NCBI RefSeq assembly: GCF_022095675.1 | Contig: NZ_JAHYSG010000047.1 | Span: 1-64,000 of the forward strand | Length of the DNA stretch: 64,000 nt | Direction: 5' to 3' | DNA from: Dactylosporangium sp. AC04546 | Lineage (GTDB): Bacteria > Actinomycetota > Actinomycetes > Mycobacteriales > Micromonosporaceae | In this document: positions 60,089 to 64,000 of the stretch, in pieces | How positions within the stretch are numbered: position 1 is the stretch's first letter | How the letters are laid out: every line of letters starts with the position of its first letter | The notes under the pieces: generated by a model | Databases searched by the model: none | Told to the model about the DNA's origin: nothing | Seen by the model: the letters and a program-made list of their open reading frames with translations, nothing else | Position numbers and translations under genes: made by a program

Positions 60089-61126
60089 CTATGGACGCGC
60101 CAGCCGCTTGGCCTTGCCGCGGCTCTCGCGCTTCATCCGCCGTACCGATGCAAGCATCTGCTCTTTCTGTAGCTTCTGCCAGTGCGCGAAGCGTCGCGCG
60201 TTCAGCACGCCGTCCTCCACCGCCGCCCGGACCGCGCAGCCCGGCTCCTCGGCGTGCCGGCAGTCCTGGAACCGGCAGTGGGCCGCGAGCTCGGTCACGT
60301 CGGCGAACGCCCGGTCGAGGCCGGCCGCGGTGTCGAACATGCCGACGAGGCGGACGCCGGGGGTGTCGAGCACCGCACCCCCGCCCGGCATGGGCACCAG
60401 CGCCCGATATGTGGTGGTGTGCCGGCCGCGCCCGTCGGCCCGCAGCGTCTGGGTCTGCATGACCGGCGCCCCGGCGAGCGCGTTGACCAGGCTCGACTTG
60501 CCGGCGCCGGACTGGCCCAGCAGGCCGAGCGTGCGGCCGTGGGCGACGAACGGTCGCAGCGCGTCGAGCCCCAGGCCCGTCCGCGTGCTCACCGCGTGCA
60601 CCACCACCCCGGACTCCCGGCCCGGCATCTGCGCGGCCAGCGCGAGCGGGTCGGCGGCGAGATCGGCCTTGGTCAGCACCAGCAGCGGTTTCGCCCCCGA
60701 CTCCCAGGCGAGCGCCAGCAGGCGCTCGATACGCCCGATGTCGGGTGACGGGTCGACCGGCTCCACGACCGCGACCGCGTCGACATTGGCGGCGAGCAAC
60801 TGGCCGAAGGACTCCTCGCCGGCCACGGCTCGGACGATGGCGGTGCGTCTCGGCAGTACCGCCTCCGCCGTCACCCGCTGGTCGGGCCACGTCCGGACGA
60901 CCAGCCAGTCGCCGGCGCACGGCAGGGCCGCCGGATCCTGCGCGCCGCGGGCCAGCAGTGATCCGGCCAGACTGGCGCGGACCGGGCCGTCGGCGGCCAG
61001 CGCGGTACAAATGCCGCGGTCAACCCGGCTGACCCGCGCGGGCCGCTGGCCCGGCAGGTCGTGGCGGCGCGCATAGGCCGCGGCGAAATCGTCGTCCCAC
61101 CCAAGGGCCGACAGGTCGATTGTCAT
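60089..61126 (-). CDS. rsgA: Ribosome small-subunit-dependent GTPase RsgA
   Basis: A 345-residue circularly permuted GTPase that checks 30S subunit maturation. G1 (P-loop) is [18 protein letters not shown] (~residue 200), and G4 precedes it as VLTKADLA (~148), with Thr in place of the usual Asn of NKxD. The C-terminal zinc site includes [15 protein letters not shown] (~280). The ATG at 61126 has a GGAAGAG ribosome site; the open frame upstream lacks homology. The C-terminus is strongly basic ([14 protein letters not shown]). Confidence 0.9.
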   Translation of the reverse strand: MTIDLSALGWDDDFAAAYARRHDLPGQRPARVSRVDRGICTALAADGPVRASLAGSLLARGAQDPAALPCAGDWLVVRTWPDQRVTAEAVLPRRTAIVRAVAGEESFGQLLAANVDAVAVVEPVDPSPDIGRIERLLALAWESGAKPLLVLTKADLAADPLALAAQMPGRESGVVVHAVSTRTGLGLDALRPFVAHGRTLGLLGQSGAGKSSLVNALAGAPVMQTQTLRADGRGRHTTTYRALVPMPGGGAVLDTPGVRLVGMFDTAAGLDRAFADVTELAAHCRFQDCRHAEEPGCAVRAAVEDGVLNARRFAHWQKLQKEQMLASVRRMKRESRGKAKRLARP

Positions 61127-61204
61127 CCACTCTTCCTGACGTACTGGTGTTCGGAAATCCACGGTAGGTAGCGCGTCCATGCCGCGAAACCGAATATCGC
61201 GGCT

Positions 61205-61651
61205 ATGGTCGGGTGCGTGCTCCCCTCGCATGTGCTGGCCAGCGCCGTCGGACTCCGCCTTGAGCGGGCCGATGTCCAGTGGCACGTCTCACCTGGCCAG
61301 GAGGACTCGCTGATGCGGTTCTGGCTCACCTTCGGTGGGCGGTCGTTCGGGTTCCACGTGGGCGCCGAGGACGAGATCCTGGACGTGATCATCGAGGAGC
61401 GCGGCACCGACGCCGAGATGGGCATCTACGGCCGGCTCGAGGTGCGCCCCGCCGCCGACGACGACCCCGCGGCCGCCGCCGTCGGCCAGCGCCTGGTGGT
61501 CGTCCACGATCTCTACGCGGGCTACCTCGGCAAGCCCATCGGCGCGCGGCTGTCCTTCGAGACCGTCGACCTCAGCGTCGCCGACTGGGAGGACGAACTG
61601 CACTGGGCGGTCGGCGACCTGCCGCCTGCGGTCGGGGTACGGCACCGGTAG
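61205..61651 (+). CDS. Hypothetical acidic protein
   Basis: A 148-residue acidic soluble protein divergent from rsgA. ATG 61205 is used; a GTG at 61217 would remove four residues. Alternating hydrophobic segments (MRFWLTFGGRSFGFHVGAEDE, then RLVVVHDLYAGYLG and ARLSFETVDLS) suggest a beta-rich fold. I do not recognise the family. It ends 10 bases before the next gene and may form an operon with it. Confidence 0.62.
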   Translation: MVGCVLPSHVLASAVGLRLERADVQWHVSPGQEDSLMRFWLTFGGRSFGFHVGAEDEILDVIIEERGTDAEMGIYGRLEVRPAADDDPAAAAVGQRLVVVHDLYAGYLGKPIGARLSFETVDLSVADWEDELHWAVGDLPPAVGVRHR

Positions 61652-61661
61652 CGTTTACCGC

Positions 61662-62339
61662 GTGACGGCTGATCCGCTGGTCCTCGACGCCGAGCTCGAC
61701 CGCGCCACCGAACGCCTGCTCGGCACCGTCCGCACGCTCGACGGCAACGGCCTGACCGCGCCGTCCCTCTGCCCCGGCTGGACCCGCGGCCACGTGGTGA
61801 CCCACCTGGCCCGCAACGCCGACGCCTACGTCAACCTCCTCACCTGGGCCCGCACCGGCGTGCGCACGCCGGCGTACGCGTCGCCCGCCGTACGGGACGG
61901 GGACATCGAATCCGGATCGGGCCGGTCCCCGCAGGATCAGCTCGACGACCTGGTCACCGCCGTGGCCCGGCTGCGCTCGGCGATCGACGAACTGCCCGCC
62001 GAGTCCTGGTCGGCGGTCGTCGAGCTCCCGTCCGGCACCCAGATCCCCGCGGCCCGCGTGGTCTGGGCGCGCATCTGCGAGGTGGAGCTCCACCACGTGG
62101 ACCTGGACGCGGGCTACGGCCCGGCGGACTGGCCGGAGTCGTTCCCGCAGCGCCTCCTGCACGACCCGACGACCCCGCGCCCGGCGACGCTGGTCGACCC
62201 GACCGGCCACTGCCTGTTGTCGATCGCCGACGCCCCCACGGTGACCGGCCCGGTCCACCTCCTGGCCGCATGGCTGACCGGCCGCAGCGACGGCACCGGC
62301 CTGACCGGCGACCTGCCCTCCCTGGAGAACTGGAAATGA
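61662..62339 (+). CDS. Maleylpyruvate isomerase-family (mycothiol-dependent) protein
   Basis: A 225-residue MDMPI/DinB-fold protein. The N-terminal helix bundle carries GWTRGHVVTHLARNADAYVNLL (~residue 38, His as metal ligand), and the second His/Glu pair is in ICEVELHHVDLDAGYG (~145). These three residues bind a divalent metal in the family, whose characterised members use mycothiol, the actinobacterial thiol. The substrate is unknown. It starts with GTG and overlaps the MBL hydrolase gene by four bases, so both may serve thiol-dependent detoxification. Confidence 0.85.
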   Translation: MTADPLVLDAELDRATERLLGTVRTLDGNGLTAPSLCPGWTRGHVVTHLARNADAYVNLLTWARTGVRTPAYASPAVRDGDIESGSGRSPQDQLDDLVTAVARLRSAIDELPAESWSAVVELPSGTQIPAARVVWARICEVELHHVDLDAGYGPADWPESFPQRLLHDPTTPRPATLVDPTGHCLLSIADAPTVTGPVHLLAAWLTGRSDGTGLTGDLPSLENWK

Positions 62340-62926
62340 GCCTCTCGATCACGAAGCTGTCCGTCGGCCCGATGGACAACAATGCGTACCTCTTGCGCTG
62401 CACCACGACCGGCGAGGGCATCCTGGTGGACGCCGCCAACGAGCCGCCGCGCCTGCTGTCGCTGATCGGCCCGGACGGCATATCGTCGGTCGTCACGACG
62501 CACCGCCACGCGGACCACTGGCAGGCGCTCACGGAGGTGGTCTCGGCAACGGGCGCGGCCTCGCTGGCCCACCCGGCGGACGCGCCGGAGATCCCGGTGG
62601 TGACCGACACGCTGACGGAGGGCGACACCCTGCACCTGGGCGAGCTGACCCTCTCGGTGATCCACCTGGTGGGGCACACGCCGGGCTCGATCGCGCTGTA
62701 CTACGCCGGCGAGGGCGGCCACCTCTTCACGGGCGACTCGCTGTTCCCTGGGGGTCCTGGGCGGACAACAAACCCGAAGGACTTCAACTCCTTGATGGAC
62801 GACCTGGAGGAGAAGGTCTTCGGCCGCCTACCGGACGGGACGGTGATCTACCCGGGGCACGGCAAGGACTCGACACTGGGCACGGAGCGCCCGTCGATCC
62901 CGGAGTGGCGCGCCAGGGGCTGGTAG
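62336..62926 (+). CDS. MBL-fold metallohydrolase (glyoxalase II-like)
   Basis: A 196-residue metallo-beta-lactamase-fold hydrolase. The metal motif HxHxDH appears as THRHADHW (~residue 57); later ligands are His in LVGHTPGSI (~115), Asp in FTGDSLFPGG (~133) and His in YPGHGKDS (~175). The size and motifs resemble glyoxalase II or thiol-ester hydrolases. ATG 62336 overlaps the previous stop, coupling it to the MDMPI-family enzyme; hydrolysis of a mycothiol conjugate or thioester is a plausible joint role. Confidence 0.9.
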   Translation: MSLSITKLSVGPMDNNAYLLRCTTTGEGILVDAANEPPRLLSLIGPDGISSVVTTHRHADHWQALTEVVSATGAASLAHPADAPEIPVVTDTLTEGDTLHLGELTLSVIHLVGHTPGSIALYYAGEGGHLFTGDSLFPGGPGRTTNPKDFNSLMDDLEEKVFGRLPDGTVIYPGHGKDSTLGTERPSIPEWRARGW

Positions 62927-62950
62927 CTCTGCTCCGTCGCCATGGACGGT

Positions 62951-62978
62951 GGAAGGGCTCCCTTGCGGAAGCCCTTCC
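62951..62978. terminator. Bidirectional hairpin terminator
   Basis: Arms GGAAGGGCT (62951-62959) and AGCCCTTCC (62970-62978) pair perfectly around a 10-nt loop. It sits 24 bases after the MBL gene stop and 5 bases before the stop of the convergent right-edge gene. Confidence 0.65.
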
Positions 62979-62983
62979 GGTCG

Positions 62984-64000
62984 TCAGCGCTTCTTGATGA
63001 ACGTCACGTTGACGGACTGTGTCGCGCTCTGACCGGCCGCGTTCTCGAACGCGACCGTGAGATCCACGGCCAGCTCACCCTTCTCTATCAAGGTTTCGCG
63101 GTACGCGGGCGCGACCGTCACGTTCATCGTGAAGGTGCTCCCTTTACTCACATGCTTGGTGAACGTGGCCACCTCGGCGCCGGACAGGGTGACCGTACCG
63201 GCCGAGTTCACCGTGACGGTGATCTCTGCCGTGCCTGCGTTGACGTTGGTGTCCACCTTGTCGACCGTCACCACCGGCGGCGGGGTCACGGGGACCACCT
63301 CGATGAACATCGGACTGGAAAGCGTCGCCTGTCCGGACGAGTCGACGACCAGCGCCTGGAACTTGACGTGCTTGCCCGCGTCCGCCGGACCCGGTGTCCA
63401 GCTGAACAGATACGGCGACGCAGCGGCTGTGCCTACCTTGGTGCCGTTGACGACCAGGGTCGCCGACTGGACGGCGAAGTCGTCGGCAGCCCGGATCAGC
63501 GGATGCACCGTCGATCCGACCTGGAACACCGAGCCACGCCCCGGGTCGGCCACTTCGGCGGTCGGCGCGGAGTCGACGATGCTGCCGACGCCGGTCGGTA
63601 CCTTCGGCGACGGGTGCGGTTTGGTGATGGTGACCGTGGCCGCGCCTGTGCTGTCGGGGCCGGAGATGGCCTCGCGTTGCTGACCCTTGCCGAGATCACT
63701 GCCCGATACGGCGAACGGGGCGCCTTCGCGCACCGCGCTGTTGGCAGCGTTGGCGTTGTACACGGCGAATCCGTTCCCGGTGATGATGTCACCCGAAGCG
63801 GTGAGCGCTCCGGCCGTATCGGTGCCGGCGTCGGTCAGCAGGATGCCGTACGACTGCGACGGTGCGGGCGTGTAGTAGTTCCCGGTGATCCGGCTGTTGT
63901 TCACGAAGCCGGTCACACCGCTGGTGTACTTGATGCCGGCCTGCGGGTACAGGCTGTTCGGCTCGCCCTTGACGACCGTGTTGGTCACATAGCCGTGGTA
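62984..64000 (-). CDS. Secreted beta-helix / Ig-like domain protein (partial, 5' end missing)
   Basis: The frame is open past the window edge (codons continue to 64000), so at least 338 residues of a larger protein are seen. The visible N-terminal part (NTVVKGEPNSLYPQAGIKYTSGV, then NNSRITGNYY and SGDIITGNGFAVYNANA) has the short repeating pattern of a right-handed parallel beta-helix. A bacterial Ig-like domain follows (PTAEVADPGRGSVFQVGSTVHPLIRAADDFAVQSATLVVNG) and then one further beta-sandwich (VTVDKVDTNVNAGTAEITVTVNSAGTVTLSG). Cys is absent. It is probably an extracellular polysaccharide-binding or degrading protein; catalytic residues are not visible here. Confidence 0.8.
   Translation of the reverse strand, partial: YHGYVTNTVVKGEPNSLYPQAGIKYTSGVTGFVNNSRITGNYYTPAPSQSYGILLTDAGTDTAGALTASGDIITGNGFAVYNANAANSAVREGAPFAVSGSDLGKGQQREAISGPDSTGAATVTITKPHPSPKVPTGVGSIVDSAPTAEVADPGRGSVFQVGSTVHPLIRAADDFAVQSATLVVNGTKVGTAAASPYLFSWTPGPADAGKHVKFQALVVDSSGQATLSSPMFIEVVPVTPPPVVTVDKVDTNVNAGTAEITVTVNSAGTVTLSGAEVATFTKHVSKGSTFTMNVTVAPAYRETLIEKGELAVDLTVAFENAAGQSATQSVNVTFIKKR

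Overview
The window is a chromosomal segment of a very GC-rich actinomycete. Marker genes include SufR/SUF, RbpA, OpcA, WhiA, a mycothiol-dependent (MDMPI-fold) enzyme and TIGR03089. The conserved block ctaB-tkt-tal-pgi-zwf-opcA-pgl ... secG-tpiA-pgk-gap-whiA-yvcK-rapZ-uvrC-uvrA is the usual actinobacterial order. Gene content and style suggest Micromonosporaceae (Dactylosporangium/Actinoplanes/Micromonospora-like); the genus is an inference. No tRNA, rRNA, CRISPR array, transposase or prophage gene was recognised.

Layout. 1-2.5 kb: a DUF692/MNIO metal-enzyme gene with a small partner, a collapsed SDR remnant and a stand-alone metacaspase. 3.2-12.6 kb: ordinary genes (ABC exporter, enoyl-CoA hydratase, small HTH protein, membrane protein, ABC-F ATPase, zinc metallopeptidase, DNA alkylation repair protein, an SDR lacking its catalytic residues, LysE exporter). 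12.7-19.15 kb: a complete SUF iron-sulfur operon read leftward (sufR-B-D-Rieske-C-S-U-T) with overlapping or near-overlapping genes. 19.15-19.78 kb: a repeat-dense gap between divergent sufR and ctaA. 19.8-34.4 kb: heme A synthase, then a variable block. It holds a nitrate/sulfonate/taurine-type ABC importer divergent from a partial beta-ketoadipate (pca) operon (pcaI-pcaJ-truncated pcaG-pcaB-pcaC-pcaR), followed by a TIGR03089 gene, a lipoprotein, uppP and an ATP-grasp gene. 34.7-44.1 kb: ctaB divergent from the pentose-phosphate operon. 44.5-50.1 kb: rbpA, secG, an orphan family-5 solute-binding lipoprotein, and gap-pgk-tpiA closed by a strong hairpin. 50.4-60 kb: whiA, yvcK, rapZ, uvrC, two Rieske lipoproteins and uvrA. 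60.1-64 kb: rsgA, a hypothetical gene, a mycothiol-dependent-type enzyme gene, an MBL hydrolase, and an extracellular beta-helix/Ig-like protein cut by the right edge.

How the parts work together. The SUF operon, heme A genes (ctaA, ctaB), pentose-phosphate and lower-glycolysis genes form a core metabolic region. The pca block appears to sit inside it, separating ctaA from ctaB. Two mirror-image three-half-site operators between the importer and pcaI suggest that one regulator, probably the IclR-type PcaR at the operon's end, controls uptake and catabolism of an aromatic acid. The protocatechuate dioxygenase itself is missing: no pcaH is present and pcaG is an 87-residue C-terminal stub.

The most unusual non-coding signal is a set of dispersed hairpins. 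Three copies share a 28-nt core between perfect or near-perfect arms, and in one copy the arm sequence is different but still self-complementary. Other hairpin pairs, at 19.3/19.7 kb and 52.6 kb, show the same constant-core, covarying-arm pattern. At the left edge, the last bases before the DUF692 gene read Cys-Gly-Gly-stop overlapping its ATG, hinting at a Cys/Gly-tailed upstream substrate.
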